NCBI RefSeq assembly: GCF_946221935.1
Contig: NZ_CAMIGN010000008.1
Span: 1-64,000, forward strand
Direction: 5' to 3'
Source of the DNA: an uncultured Corynebacterium sp.
GTDB lineage: Bacteria > Actinomycetota > Actinomycetes > Mycobacteriales > Mycobacteriaceae
Length of the DNA: 64,000 nucleotides
Shown: piece after piece, positions 17,725-26,605 of the stretch
How the letters are laid out: each line of letters opens with the position of its first letter
Numbering within the stretch: position 1 is the stretch's first letter
The notes under the pieces: model-generated
Database searches by the model: none
Seen by the model: only the letters and a program-made list of their open reading frames with translations
What the model was told of the DNA's origin: nothing
Made by a program: the position numbers and the translations under genes

Positions 17725-18491
17725 GCGCGCACTCCCTGTGCCAGCTCAGCCGCTAGCTCACCAAGGTTGCCAGCAGCTGCGGCTTGGATCAGGGCGGAGC
17801 CGACAATCACGCCATCGGCGTAGGCGGCAATGCTTGCGGCATGTTCCCCGGTCTTCACACCCAGCCCCACTGCCACCGGCAGATCCGTTGCTTCGCGCAC
17901 GCGCGCCACGAGTTCCTCTGCAGAGTGGGAAACTTCATTCTGCGCACCGGTCACTCCCATGTGGGATGCGGCGTAAATGAAGCCATCGGCGGCGTCAACA
18001 GTAAGGGCCATGCGCTCGGGCGTGGTGGAGGGTGCTACGAGGTACACGGGCGACAGATCATTCGCGGCGCAGGCCTGTGCCCACCGGTCGGCTTCCTCAG
18101 GTAGAAGATCCGGAATGATGGACCCCAATCCCCCGGCAGCGGCCAGGTCCGCGGCGAATTTCTCGGGGCCGTACTGCAGGATCGGGTTCCAATAGGACAT
18201 GATGACGGCCTTGCCACCGGCCTCGGTGACAGTGCGAACCACATCCATCGTGTCCTTCACTCGGAAACCATTGGCCAACGCTTCGTTGGCTGCATCCTGG
18301 ATGGTGGGACCGTCCATCATCGGGTCGGTAAAAGGAACGCCTACCTCGATAAGGTCGGCGTGCCGAGCCAGCTCGGTGACAAGCTCCTTAGATTTAGCCA
18401 CCGTGGGATAGCCGGCGGGGAAATAGGCCACCAGCGCAGCCCGCCCCTCGGCGCGGGCGTCGAGGAACACCTGGGAAAGTCGGGAGGTCAT
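17721..18491 (-). CDS. trpA: Tryptophan synthase alpha chain
   Basis: This 256-residue TIM-barrel subunit cleaves indole-3-glycerol phosphate to indole and passes it to TrpB. The catalytic glutamate and aspartate lie in LIEVGVPFTDPMMDGP; VGLGVKTGEHA and DGVIVGSAL are the phosphate-binding loops. It starts three bases after the trpB stop and overlaps lgt by four bases. Confidence 0.97.
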   Translation of the reverse strand: MTSRLSQVFLDARAEGRAALVAYFPAGYPTVAKSKELVTELARHADLIEVGVPFTDPMMDGPTIQDAANEALANGFRVKDTMDVVRTVTEAGGKAVIMSYWNPILQYGPEKFAADLAAAGGLGSIIPDLLPEEADRWAQACAANDLSPVYLVAPSTTPERMALTVDAADGFIYAASHMGVTGAQNEVSHSAEELVARVREATDLPVAVGLGVKTGEHAASIAAYADGVIVGSALIQAAAAGNLGELAAELAQGVRA

Positions 18492-18494
18492 GCC

Positions 18495-19784
18495 TTAGCC
18501 ATCCTTCTCGCTTGTCTGATCCAGAATGTCGAACCATTTCGCAGCTGTCGTGACGTCCTTGTCACCACGGCCGGAAATGTTCACGATAAGCGTCGCACCC
18601 GGCTTTTCCTTCGCGACCTTCACCGCGGCGGCCACAGCATGCGCGGACTCGATGGCCGGGATAATGCCTTCCAGGCGGGTTAACAGTTTAAAGCCGTCCA
18701 TAGCCTCGGCGTCGGTGATAGGTAGGTAACGGGCCCGACCCTCAGCATGCAGCTTCGAGTGCTCCGGCCCCACGCCCGGGTAGTCCAGACCCGCGGAGAT
18801 GGAGTGCGATTCGATGATCTGGCCGTCTTCGTCTTGCATAAGATCGGCGTACGCACCCTGGAATACGCCCTGTAGCCCCAGGGTGATCGGCGCAGCGTGG
18901 CGGCCAGTTTCCATGCCATCTCCGGCGGCTTCGGCACCGACAATGTCCACGCCTTCGTCCTCGATGAACGGGTGGAACAGACCGATAGCATTCGAACCGC
19001 CACCCACGCAGGCAATCACCGCATCGGGTAGCTTGCCGGTTTCGGCCAGCAACTGCTGGCGCGCTTCCACTCCAATGATTCGCTGCAGGTCGCGCACCAT
19101 CTGCGGGAACGGGTGTGGGCCTGCGGCGGTGCCGAAGCAGTAATACGTGTCATCGGCGTTGGATACCCAGAAGCGCATGGCTTCGTTGATGGCATCCTTC
19201 AGCGTACGGGAGCCAATCTCCACTACCTCCACCTGGGCACCTAGCAGGCGCATGCGGGCAATGTTGAGGGCCTGGCGTTCGGCGTCGACAGCCCCCATGT
19301 AGATACGGCAATCAATGCCGAGTAGCGCACAGGCCGTCGCCGTGGCCACACCGTGCTGGCCTGCCCCGGTTTCAGCGATGACTCGAGTCTTACCCATGCG
19401 CTTGGCCAGCAGCACCTGCCCCAGCACGTTGTTGATCTTATGGGAGCCGGTGTGGTTAAGATCCTCGCGCTTCAGCCACACCTCCGCGCCCACTTCCTCA
19501 GAGAAGCGTGCCGCGTAGTACAGCGGAGACGGCCGCCCCGTGTAGGTGCGGTGTAGCGAGTCAAGCTGATCGAGGTATCCCTGGTCGGAACGTGCCTTCG
19601 CCCAGGCATCGGTGATCTCGTCGATCACGGCCATGAGGGCTTCGGGGATGTATCGGCCACCGAATTCTCCCCAATGCCCACGCTCGTCAGGCTCGTGGTG
19701 GGTGGCGGTACCCAGGATCTCGCCTACCGTCGGCAGGGGCTTGCCCTGTGCATCGGCATTCTTGGAGTTCTTTTCGGTAGTCAC
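18495..19784 (-). CDS. trpB: Tryptophan synthase beta chain
   Basis: This 429-residue PLP enzyme joins indole and serine to make tryptophan. The PLP lysine is in REDLNHTGSHKINNVLGQ; ETGAGQHGVATA and GGGSNAIGLF form the cofactor-binding loops. It starts with GTG. The 18-base gap after trpC contains TAGCAT 8 bases before the GTG, a possible internal leaderless promoter. Confidence 0.97.
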   Translation of the reverse strand: MTTEKNSKNADAQGKPLPTVGEILGTATHHEPDERGHWGEFGGRYIPEALMAVIDEITDAWAKARSDQGYLDQLDSLHRTYTGRPSPLYYAARFSEEVGAEVWLKREDLNHTGSHKINNVLGQVLLAKRMGKTRVIAETGAGQHGVATATACALLGIDCRIYMGAVDAERQALNIARMRLLGAQVEVVEIGSRTLKDAINEAMRFWVSNADDTYYCFGTAAGPHPFPQMVRDLQRIIGVEARQQLLAETGKLPDAVIACVGGGSNAIGLFHPFIEDEGVDIVGAEAAGDGMETGRHAAPITLGLQGVFQGAYADLMQDEDGQIIESHSISAGLDYPGVGPEHSKLHAEGRARYLPITDAEAMDGFKLLTRLEGIIPAIESAHAVAAAVKVAKEKPGATLIVNISGRGDKDVTTAAKWFDILDQTSEKDG

Positions 19785-19792
19785 AGTGTTAC

Positions 19793-19798
19793 ATGCTA
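19793..19798 (-). promoter_or_regulatory. Possible internal -10 ahead of trpB
   Basis: TAGCAT with an 8-base gap to the trpB GTG, within the short trpC-trpB spacer. Fits the leaderless pattern, but it could be chance. Confidence 0.3.
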
Positions 19799-19802
19799 TC
19801 GT

Positions 19803-20612
19803 CTAGGAATTTTTTTGTGGGCAAGCGGGGTGTTTTCCTGCCGCTGCAAGATCCCGGCACGCCTGTGCGGGGTTACCAGCGGTAACGAGCCCTTCGCCGA
19901 CGAGCACTGCGTCTGCACCCGCTGCTGCATATGCATTGAGGTCGTGTTTATTCTTGACGCCCGATTCTGCGATCTTCACGACGTCGTCCGGCAGCGTTGG
20001 GACGATCTTGCCGAACACCTCCGGATCCACCTCCAGGGTCTTCAGATTTCGCGCGTTGACGCCGATGACCTTCGCTCCAGCTGCAACGGCGCGCTCTGCC
20101 TCTTCGGCGGTGTGTACTTCCACCAAGGCAGTCATGCCCAGGGATTCGCTGCGATCCAACAGAGATTCCAACCGTTGCTGTTCAAGGGCTGCGACGATGA
20201 GGAGGATAATGTCCGCGCCATGTGCCCGAGCCTCGTGGATTTGATAGGGGTTCATCATGAAGTCCTTGCGCAGCAGCGGGATATTCACCGCGCGCCGAAC
20301 TGCATCGAAGTCCGCCAGGGAGCCTTTAAAGCGTCGTTCCTCTGTGAGACAGCTGATGGCTGTTGCCCCATTGTCCTCGTAGGCCTTGGCCAGTACTTCG
20401 GGCTCGGCGATCTCGGCGAGATGCCCTTTGGAAGGGCTGGCACGCTTTACCTCGGCAATGAGGCTGACCCCCGGGGCGGCCAGCGCGGAATGGGCGTCGA
20501 GCGCCGGTGGTGCGTCCAGGGACATGGCCTTGATCTCCTTGTATGGGATCTTGGCTTCCCGCTCGGCCTGGTCTTCTAGCACCCCGGCGATGATCTGGTC
20601 GAGAACAGTCAT
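19803..20612 (-). CDS. trpC: Indole-3-glycerol phosphate synthase (not fused to TrpF)
   Basis: This 269-residue TIM barrel makes indole-3-glycerol phosphate from CdRP. Motifs include SLIAEVKRASPSKG, ISCLTEERRFKGS, LLRKDFMMNPYQ, GVNARNLKTLEVD and AESGV. The start MTVLDQIIAG at 20612 matches family N-termini; a longer frame to 20831 would enter the upstream membrane gene. The length excludes a TrpF domain, unlike the TrpC-TrpF fusion of C. glutamicum, so PRA isomerase activity must come from elsewhere (see hisA). Confidence 0.96.
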   Translation of the reverse strand: MTVLDQIIAGVLEDQAEREAKIPYKEIKAMSLDAPPALDAHSALAAPGVSLIAEVKRASPSKGHLAEIAEPEVLAKAYEDNGATAISCLTEERRFKGSLADFDAVRRAVNIPLLRKDFMMNPYQIHEARAHGADIILLIVAALEQQRLESLLDRSESLGMTALVEVHTAEEAERAVAAGAKVIGVNARNLKTLEVDPEVFGKIVPTLPDDVVKIAESGVKNKHDLNAYAAAGADAVLVGEGLVTAGNPAQACRDLAAAGKHPACPQKNS

Positions 20613-20631
20613 GTGTGTCACATTTATGAGC

Positions 20632-21351
20632 TTATCGCCCGCGCTTGGTGCGGGAGAAATCGGATTCTTCGGTCGGATCCACCCCCGCGTCGAGAGCATC
20701 CCACAGCACGCGAGCTGAATCTGGATTCTCCGCGAGGTCCTCCTCCGCATCGGCGCGACGTACCTCCGGGGTCTCGTATCGACTGTGTCCCTTGGACTCC
20801 TGACCGGGGCGCAGGATGAGGATGCCACCACCGACGACTCCCACCGCCGCTGCGAGAAGCACGAGCACGATCCCCAGCGAATGTACTTCGCCGCTGATTA
20901 CTTGTGCCCAGTCCGAGATCTGCACCGGATCCGATTGCTTCTGGGTTGCCGCTCCACTGGTCAAGATGCTCTTAGCTCTAGCCACATCCACATCATTGGT
21001 CAGCAGCTGCACCGCCCGGAAGCTGGCCGTCGCCGCCAGGGCAACAATCACCACCCCCAGCACTCGCCGGATCATAGGCTGCACCGCAATCGAGAGGATC
21101 AGCGAAGCCAGCATCGCCAGCGCTAGAGGCACTAGTGCCGGATCCCACACGGAACCCACGAGCTCCTTGGTGGAGGCGCCGGCCTTGTCGTCGTCGATGG
21201 CCACGGTCACGAACTTCAGTCGGCTCGCTCCCCACAGCCCCGCGGCGCTCAGTACAACACACAGCAGGGCAATTTGCCGGATACGCTTGGCCTTCTGCGT
21301 GATGCCGTTGTCCTCTACTTTGCTGTCCTCTACTTTGCTCGCCTTGCTCAC
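20632..21351 (-). CDS. Trp-associated membrane protein (TIGR02234 family)
   Basis: This 239-residue protein has four membrane segments (about 28-45, 75-95, 100-120 and 165-185) and a polar C-terminal tail. The pattern RLKFVTV near the first helix and its position between trpE and trpC match the tryptophan-associated transmembrane family (Rv1610 in M. tuberculosis, from memory). Its function is unknown. The start is GTG overlapping the trpE stop (GTGA). Confidence 0.85.
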   Translation of the reverse strand: MSKASKVEDSKVEDNGITQKAKRIRQIALLCVVLSAAGLWGASRLKFVTVAIDDDKAGASTKELVGSVWDPALVPLALAMLASLILSIAVQPMIRRVLGVVIVALAATASFRAVQLLTNDVDVARAKSILTSGAATQKQSDPVQISDWAQVISGEVHSLGIVLVLLAAAVGVVGGGILILRPGQESKGHSRYETPEVRRADAEEDLAENPDSARVLWDALDAGVDPTEESDFSRTKRGR

Positions 21352-22925
21352 TGTCCTACCTCTGCACTCGCACTCTCGATGGTCTCTGCGGCGGCAACAG
21401 CCCGCAGCACTGCGGCGGCTTTATTGCGCGTTTCCAAATCCTCGGCTTCCGGATCTGAATCCGCGACGATTCCTCCGCCTGCCTGCACATACACCGTGCC
21501 ATCCTTGTACAGCCCAGTGCGGATCGCGATGGATTGGTCCGTGTTTCCGGAGAAATCAAAGTAGCCGACAGTTCCGCCGTATACTCCGCGGCGAGTGTCC
21601 TCCAGGTCATCAATAATTTTCAACGCCGAGGGCTTCGGTGCACCCGATAGCGTCCCTGCTGGGAAGGTCGCATTGAACGCATCCACTGCTGTCTTTCCCG
21701 CAGCCAACTTGCCGGACACCCCGGAGACCAAGTGCATTACCGCCGAGTAGCGCTCCACGTGACGGAAGTCGTGCACCTCCACGGTGCCGGGTTCGCTGAC
21801 TTTACCCAGGTCGTTTCGTCCCAGATCCACCAGCATGAGGTGTTCCGAGTTTTCCTTTTCGTCGTTTACCAGCTCGCGTTCAAAGGCGAAGTCCTGCTCT
21901 ACTGTCTCTCCGCGCGGCCTGGAGCCGGCGATGGGGAACGTTGTGACATTGCCGTCACGGACTTGCACCAGCGATTCCGGGGAGGAACCGATGATGTGGA
22001 ATGCTGTGGCGTCAAAATCCTCGGTAGGAACGTTGAGCAAGAACATGTACGGCGAAGGGTTCGATACGCGCAACATGCGGTAAATATCGATCGCCTCGAC
22101 GTCAGTGTCCATCTCGAAGCGCTGCGACAGCACCACCTGGAACGCATCACCGGCCTTGACATGCTCTTTCACCTTGCCGATGCGCTGACGGTGGTCATCG
22201 TAGGTGCGCTGCCGCCGGTAGTCGGGCGTGGGGTCGTTATAGGTAGTGACGCCCCCCGCTACTCCCGTGGCCAGCCGTTCCACCATGGCGTCGAGCCGTT
22301 CCACTGCCTCGTCGTATGCCTCGTCCACGCGCTCATCAGAATTATCCCAGTTGATCACACTGGCAATCAGCCAGATGGTGCCCTCGTAGTGATCCACGAC
22401 GGCCATGTCCTCGACGAGGAGCTGCACCATATCGGGAATATTCAGATCATCGGTGCAGGTATCGGGAATGCGCTCGATATAGCGGATCATGTCATAGCCC
22501 ATGTACCCCACCAGACCACTCGTCAGTGGCGGCAGGCCTGGCATCGGGGCGGTCTGCAGGTGGGCAAGGGTATTACGGATCGCGTCGAGCGGGTCGGTTC
22601 CCTCTGGAATATCTACAGGCGGCTGGCCGATCCAGCGGGCGGCACCGTCGTCCACGGAGCTCTTAGCGGTCAAGGCGCAGCGGGCACCAGTGCCGATAAA
22701 GGAGTATCGATCCCACGACAGCCCGTGGGCGGCGGACTCCAACAGGAAAGTGCCGGGGCGCCCATCGGCGAGCTTACGATAAGCCGACAGTGCAGTTTCT
22801 CCATCGGCGAGCACCTTGCGTACAACGGGCACCACGCGGTGGTCAACGGCGAGCCTGCGGAAAGTCTCACGGCTCGTCAGGTCGCCGGTGGCTCGGCTGG
22901 AAGTGTTGTCACCCATGCCAAACAT
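21348..22925 (-). CDS. trpE: Anthranilate synthase component I
   Basis: This enzyme of about 525 residues makes anthranilate from chorismate with ammonia supplied by TrpG, which is not in the window. Motifs include the feedback-site-like LLESAAHGLSWDRYSFIG, SPEYMFL-type SNPSPYMFLLN, GSSPESLVQV, PIAGSRPRGETVEQD, MLVDLGRNDLGKV and ATFPAGTLSGAPK. The start MFGMGDN at 22925 begins one base after the hisI stop; MGDN at 22916 is an alternative. No leader peptide or attenuator is seen because trpE follows hisI without a gap, so tryptophan control must act elsewhere. Confidence 0.95.
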   Translation of the reverse strand: MFGMGDNTSSRATGDLTSRETFRRLAVDHRVVPVVRKVLADGETALSAYRKLADGRPGTFLLESAAHGLSWDRYSFIGTGARCALTAKSSVDDGAARWIGQPPVDIPEGTDPLDAIRNTLAHLQTAPMPGLPPLTSGLVGYMGYDMIRYIERIPDTCTDDLNIPDMVQLLVEDMAVVDHYEGTIWLIASVINWDNSDERVDEAYDEAVERLDAMVERLATGVAGGVTTYNDPTPDYRRQRTYDDHRQRIGKVKEHVKAGDAFQVVLSQRFEMDTDVEAIDIYRMLRVSNPSPYMFLLNVPTEDFDATAFHIIGSSPESLVQVRDGNVTTFPIAGSRPRGETVEQDFAFERELVNDEKENSEHLMLVDLGRNDLGKVSEPGTVEVHDFRHVERYSAVMHLVSGVSGKLAAGKTAVDAFNATFPAGTLSGAPKPSALKIIDDLEDTRRGVYGGTVGYFDFSGNTDQSIAIRTGLYKDGTVYVQAGGGIVADSDPEAEDLETRNKAAAVLRAVAAAETIESASAEVGQ

Positions 22926-22926
22926 G

Positions 22927-23286
22927 TTAGGCCAAGCGGTCGGCGTCGAAACAAGTGCGGTCGCCGGTATGGCATGCAGCACCGGTCTGCTCGACTTTCA
23001 GCAGCACCGTATCGCCGTCGCAGTCCAGGCGTACTTCTTCGACGCGCTGGGTGTGGCCGCTTGTTTCGCCCTTGATCCAATAAGATTGGCGCGATCGGGA
23101 CCAATAGGTGCCTTTGTGGGTGGCTAGGGTATGCGCCAGGGCGTGGTCATTCATCCACGCCATCATCAGCACATCACCGTTCGTGGCATCCTGCACGATG
23201 GCGGGCACGAGACCGTCAGCATTGAAGCGCACCCGCTCGGCAATGGCGTGGTCTAGTTCAAAGGTTGCCGGGTCGGTGCTGCTCAC
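22927..23286 (-). CDS. hisI: Phosphoribosyl-AMP cyclohydrolase
   Basis: This 119-residue enzyme opens the purine ring of PR-AMP in step 3 of histidine synthesis. Zinc/magnesium motifs are present (DCDGDTVLLKVEQ, GAACHTGDRTCF), as is SRQSYWIKGETSGH. It is monofunctional, with no HisE domain. GTG start overlapping the hisF stop (GTGA). Confidence 0.96.
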   Translation of the reverse strand: MSSTDPATFELDHAIAERVRFNADGLVPAIVQDATNGDVLMMAWMNDHALAHTLATHKGTYWSRSRQSYWIKGETSGHTQRVEEVRLDCDGDTVLLKVEQTGAACHTGDRTCFDADRLA

Positions 23287-24065
23287 AGCCGCACCTCGTA
23301 TCCTGCATCGGCGAGTGCCTGCTTGACCTCGCTGATTTCCACTTCGTGGAAGTGAAAGATGGAGGCGGCTAGTACGGCATCGGCCCCGGCCTCCACTGCG
23401 GGTGGGAAGTGTTCCGGGGCGCCGGCGCCGCCGGAGGCGATGACGGGGATGGAAACAGCCGAACGCACGGCCTGCAGCATCTCGATGTCGAAGCCAGCCT
23501 TCGTGCCGTCGCCGTCCATGGAGTTCAGCAGGATCTCCCCCACTCCCAGTTCCTCACCGGTGCGAGCCCATTCGACAGCATCCATTCCAGCGGATTTGGT
23601 ACCGCCGTGGGTGGTGACCTCAAAGCCGGAGGGGTATTTGTCTACCTCATCTGGGTTCTGCACGCGCCGCGCGTCTACGGATAGGACGATGCACTGAGCA
23701 CCAAAGCGCTGTGAGAGCTCCCTGAGCAACTCGGGGCGAGCGACGGCGGAAGAGTTCACGGAGACCTTGTCTGCACCTGCACGCAGCAATGCATCCACGT
23801 CTTCCTCGCTGCGTACTCCCCCGCCAACGGTCAGGGGAATAAACACCTGGTCTGCGGTGCGACGCACCACATCCAGCATGGTACCGCGGCCGTCCTTGGA
23901 GGCAGAGACGTCCAGGAACGTCAGTTCGTCAGCACCCAGCGCGTCATAACGCTTAGCCAGCTCGACGGGATCTCCTGCATCGCGTAGGCCCTCAAAGTTC
24001 ACGCCCTTCACTACCCGGCCGTTATCTACATCTAGACAAGGGATGACGCGCACGGTGACGCTCAT
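23283..24065 (-). CDS. hisF: Imidazole glycerol phosphate synthase, cyclase subunit
   Basis: This 260-residue TIM barrel converts PRFAR with ammonia from HisH to imidazole glycerol phosphate and AICAR. PCLDVDNGRVVKGVNF holds the first catalytic aspartate, and LLNSMDGDGTKAGFD the second. The ATG overlaps the impA stop. Confidence 0.97.
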   Translation of the reverse strand: MSVTVRVIPCLDVDNGRVVKGVNFEGLRDAGDPVELAKRYDALGADELTFLDVSASKDGRGTMLDVVRRTADQVFIPLTVGGGVRSEEDVDALLRAGADKVSVNSSAVARPELLRELSQRFGAQCIVLSVDARRVQNPDEVDKYPSGFEVTTHGGTKSAGMDAVEWARTGEELGVGEILLNSMDGDGTKAGFDIEMLQAVRSAVSIPVIASGGAGAPEHFPPAVEAGADAVLAASIFHFHEVEISEVKQALADAGYEVRL

Positions 24066-25039
24066 CGGATGCCCCCTCGGTCGCGGATCTCTTGGGCATT
24101 GCGGGCCGCGGTACCGATCGGCACTGCTTGGATGTGCTGCAGAAGGGTGGCGTGAACCTCCGGCTCACCAGCGACCAGACCAGAGACACCCGGACGCCAA
24201 GGATTACCTGCAAAGTCAGTGGCAATACCACCGTTTTCCTCTACGGCGAGGATGCCCGCCGCGTTGTCCCATAGGTTGGGGCTGAACGTCACCGTGCCGC
24301 CAAACACTCCGGCGGCGGTGAAAGCTAGGTCGATGCCGACCGAACCGGTCACGCGCATGCGCGGGTAGGACTTACCAATTTCGTTGAGCATGTCCTGCCG
24401 GTATGAAATCGGCAGGTTTCCGCGACGCTGCGAGAGGATGGAGCCGAAACTGATCTGGGTGACACCTGGGTCGGACGGCGGCATAGCGCGCGACGGGTGC
24501 CCATCGACGAGCAGTCCGTGTCCACGACGAGCGGTGATGCGCTTGCCCAGCAGTGGCATTTCAGTAACGGAAATCATGGTCTGCCCCTGGTGTACCAGGG
24601 AGACCAGGATGCAGGCGAAGGGATTACCCACTGCGTAGTTAGCGGTGCCGTCGATAGGGTCAACCACCCAAAAAGTCTCCGGCAGCTCCTGGTCGCCAGC
24701 TTCGAGGGACTTACGCCTAGGACCATCCAGGCCATCGGCCATGGCGTCGCTGGGGTTGGACTCGGTGACGTTCTCCCCCGGAACTTCACCGGGGCGTACG
24801 GTACCGAATTCCTCGCCGTGAACGGGCAGACCGGTGTACTGGGTCAGCAGTGTACGCAATTGCCGTTCGACGGTCAGATCGGCTTCGGTAGCGAAGTCGC
24901 CAGGAGACTTAATGACCTCCGGCTCTGCACCGACTGCTGCGGTGAACGTCGTCTCGGCTTCGTCCACGGCGGCCTCAGCGATGGCCAGCAGCGACCGCGT
25001 GTCCAACTCCTCAGGGGGTACTCCGTGGAAGGCTGTCAT
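24062..25039 (-). CDS. impA: Inositol-monophosphatase family phosphatase
   Basis: This 325-residue Mg2+-dependent phosphatase has metal-site motifs VHGEEFG, WVVDPIDGTANYAVGNPF and LWDNAAGILAVEENGG. It sits between hisA and hisF as impA does in mycobacteria and C. glutamicum. It may dephosphorylate inositol phosphate or act as a histidinol-phosphate phosphatase; position alone does not decide. It is longer than usual because of an insertion around residues 75-105. Start overlaps the hisA stop by one base. Confidence 0.85.
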   Translation of the reverse strand: MTAFHGVPPEELDTRSLLAIAEAAVDEAETTFTAAVGAEPEVIKSPGDFATEADLTVERQLRTLLTQYTGLPVHGEEFGTVRPGEVPGENVTESNPSDAMADGLDGPRRKSLEAGDQELPETFWVVDPIDGTANYAVGNPFACILVSLVHQGQTMISVTEMPLLGKRITARRGHGLLVDGHPSRAMPPSDPGVTQISFGSILSQRRGNLPISYRQDMLNEIGKSYPRMRVTGSVGIDLAFTAAGVFGGTVTFSPNLWDNAAGILAVEENGGIATDFAGNPWRPGVSGLVAGEPEVHATLLQHIQAVPIGTAARNAQEIRDRGGIR

Positions 25040-25803
25040 TAGTTACCGCCTTCTCGTGCTGCCTGCAGAGCCTGCTCCAGGGTGAACTTGCCTGCGTACA
25101 GTGCCTTGCCGATGATGGCAGAGTCCACCCCCTCGTCCACGACCGCCGCCAGAGCGCGGATGTCGTCCAGGCTCGAAATTCCGCCAGAGGCGACAACTGG
25201 AGCATCGGTGGCCGCGGCCACTTCGCGCAGTAGGGAGATGTTTGGGCCGTTCAGCATGCCGTCGCGGCTGACATCGGTGACGACGAGGCGCGATACTCCC
25301 TGGGAGTCCAGGCGCTCCAGCACCTCCCACAGCTCGCCTCCATCGGAGGTCCAGCCGCGGCCACGCAAGCGCCATTCACCGTCGACCTCTCGGGTATCCA
25401 GGCCAATCGCTACTTTGTCGCCATAACGAGAGATGACGGATTCGCACCACTCCGGATTTTCCAGCGCTGCGGTGCCAATGTTCACTCGGCGGCAACCGGT
25501 GGACAAAGCACGCTCCAGCGATTCATCATCGCGAATGCCTCCGGAAAGCTCGACGTTCACATCTAGTTGACCGGTGACCTCCTTGAGCAGCTCAAAGTTG
25601 CTGCCTCGGCCAAAGGCTGCGTCGAGGTCCACCAGGTGAATCCACTCCGCACCCGCGTTCTGCCAGGCCAGAGCTGCCTCGATCGGCGCGCCATAGCTGG
25701 TCTCTGTGCCTGCGGCACCCTGTACCAGTCGGACGGCTTGGCCGTCGGCCACGTCAACGGCGGGTAGCAGGGTCAGAGCACGGGGGTTTTCAGTAGAAGC
25801 CAT
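25039..25803 (-). CDS. hisA: HisA, probably bifunctional PriA (ProFAR and PRA isomerase)
   Basis: This 254-residue TIM barrel catalyses the ProFAR Amadori isomerisation in histidine synthesis. Catalytic aspartates are D17 (LLPAVDVADG) and D177 (VVTDVSRDG). The segment RLRGRGWTSDGG (R149, W151) matches the loop that in M. tuberculosis PriA lets the same enzyme also isomerise PRA for tryptophan. With TrpC lacking TrpF, dual function is likely here. A 68-base gap separates it from hisH; no clear promoter was found in it. Confidence 0.93.
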   Translation of the reverse strand: MASTENPRALTLLPAVDVADGQAVRLVQGAAGTETSYGAPIEAALAWQNAGAEWIHLVDLDAAFGRGSNFELLKEVTGQLDVNVELSGGIRDDESLERALSTGCRRVNIGTAALENPEWCESVISRYGDKVAIGLDTREVDGEWRLRGRGWTSDGGELWEVLERLDSQGVSRLVVTDVSRDGMLNGPNISLLREVAAATDAPVVASGGISSLDDIRALAAVVDEGVDSAIIGKALYAGKFTLEQALQAAREGGN

Positions 25804-25871
25804 AGGAAGAATCCTAACGTGTAAAGAGATCAGCGAAGCTCGAATCGGTCAAAGAAGTACTACTTTCAGAT

Positions 25872-26591
25872 CTAGAGTGTTTCCACCCAATTCCGCAGCA
25901 GGTGCAGCCCCGCATCACCTGACTTCTCCGGGTGGAACTGTGTGGCCCACAGCGGGCCGTTTTCCACCGCAGCGACGAAGCGGCTGCGCCCATGAAGTGC
26001 CCAATGCACCAGTGGCGGTTCTGTCCGCCCGTCGGTCATGAGCTCCCACTCCTGCACGCCATAGGAATGCACAAAATAGAATCGTTCGGATTCCTTGATC
26101 CCGGCGAACATCTTCGATCCTTCAGTAGCGGGCGCTCCCAGTGCGCTCGCGGACGTACCGTCGCCCACCTCCACGGTGTTCCACCCCATGTGCGGTAGTA
26201 CGTCCGCATCCAATTTTTTCACCGTGCCCGGCCACTCGCCCATGCCTTCGGTATAAGCCGCGGATCCTTCGTCTGCACCTTCGGCGAACTCGGCTCCCTG
26301 TTCGAAAAGGATCTGCATGCCGACACAGATTCCCAGCACCGGGCGCCCGCCTGCCAGGCGCTGCCCAATCATGCGGTCGCCGTGAACACTGTGCAGCTGT
26401 TTCATACAGGCGCTGAATGCCCCTACCCCCGGCACCAAAAGCCCGTCGGCTCGCTGGACGGTCTCCGGATCGCGGGTTACCTCAACCTCGGCGCCAGCCC
26501 TTTCCACCGCTCGCTGGGCGGAGCGTACATTTCCGCTTCCATAGTCCAAGAGGGCGACATGTGGGCGTCGAGAAGAAAGAGAAGAAGTCAT
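25872..26591 (-). CDS. hisH: Imidazole glycerol phosphate synthase, glutaminase subunit
   Basis: This 239-residue class I glutamine amidotransferase supplies ammonia to HisF. Nucleophile Cys in LGICVGMQILFE; His-Glu in WATQFHPEKSGDAGL. ATG at 26591. TAAACT lies 8 bases before the ATG, so hisHA and the genes downstream may also be transcribed from a leaderless internal promoter. Confidence 0.96.
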   Translation of the reverse strand: MTSSLSSRRPHVALLDYGSGNVRSAQRAVERAGAEVEVTRDPETVQRADGLLVPGVGAFSACMKQLHSVHGDRMIGQRLAGGRPVLGICVGMQILFEQGAEFAEGADEGSAAYTEGMGEWPGTVKKLDADVLPHMGWNTVEVGDGTSASALGAPATEGSKMFAGIKESERFYFVHSYGVQEWELMTDGRTEPPLVHWALHGRSRFVAAVENGPLWATQFHPEKSGDAGLHLLRNWVETL

Positions 26592-26599
26592 GGCTAGCT

Positions 26600-26605
26600 A
26601 GTTTA
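26600..26605 (-). promoter_or_regulatory. Possible internal -10 ahead of hisH
   Basis: TAAACT, 8 bases before the hisH ATG, overlapping the TAA stop of the upstream MFS gene. Fits the leaderless pattern; no -35 judged. Confidence 0.35.

Noticed and set aside
19674..20579. Plus-strand frame opposite trpC
   Set aside because: Antisense to an unmistakable TrpC; no ribosome site or leaderless promoter.
22900..22930. trp leader peptide or attenuator before trpE
   Set aside because: trpE begins one base after the hisI stop; there is no space, Trp-codon run or hairpin pair.
21732..23075. 447-codon plus-strand frame opposite trpE and hisI
   Set aside because: His/Arg/Val-rich shadow of well-identified genes; no start site, no family resemblance.
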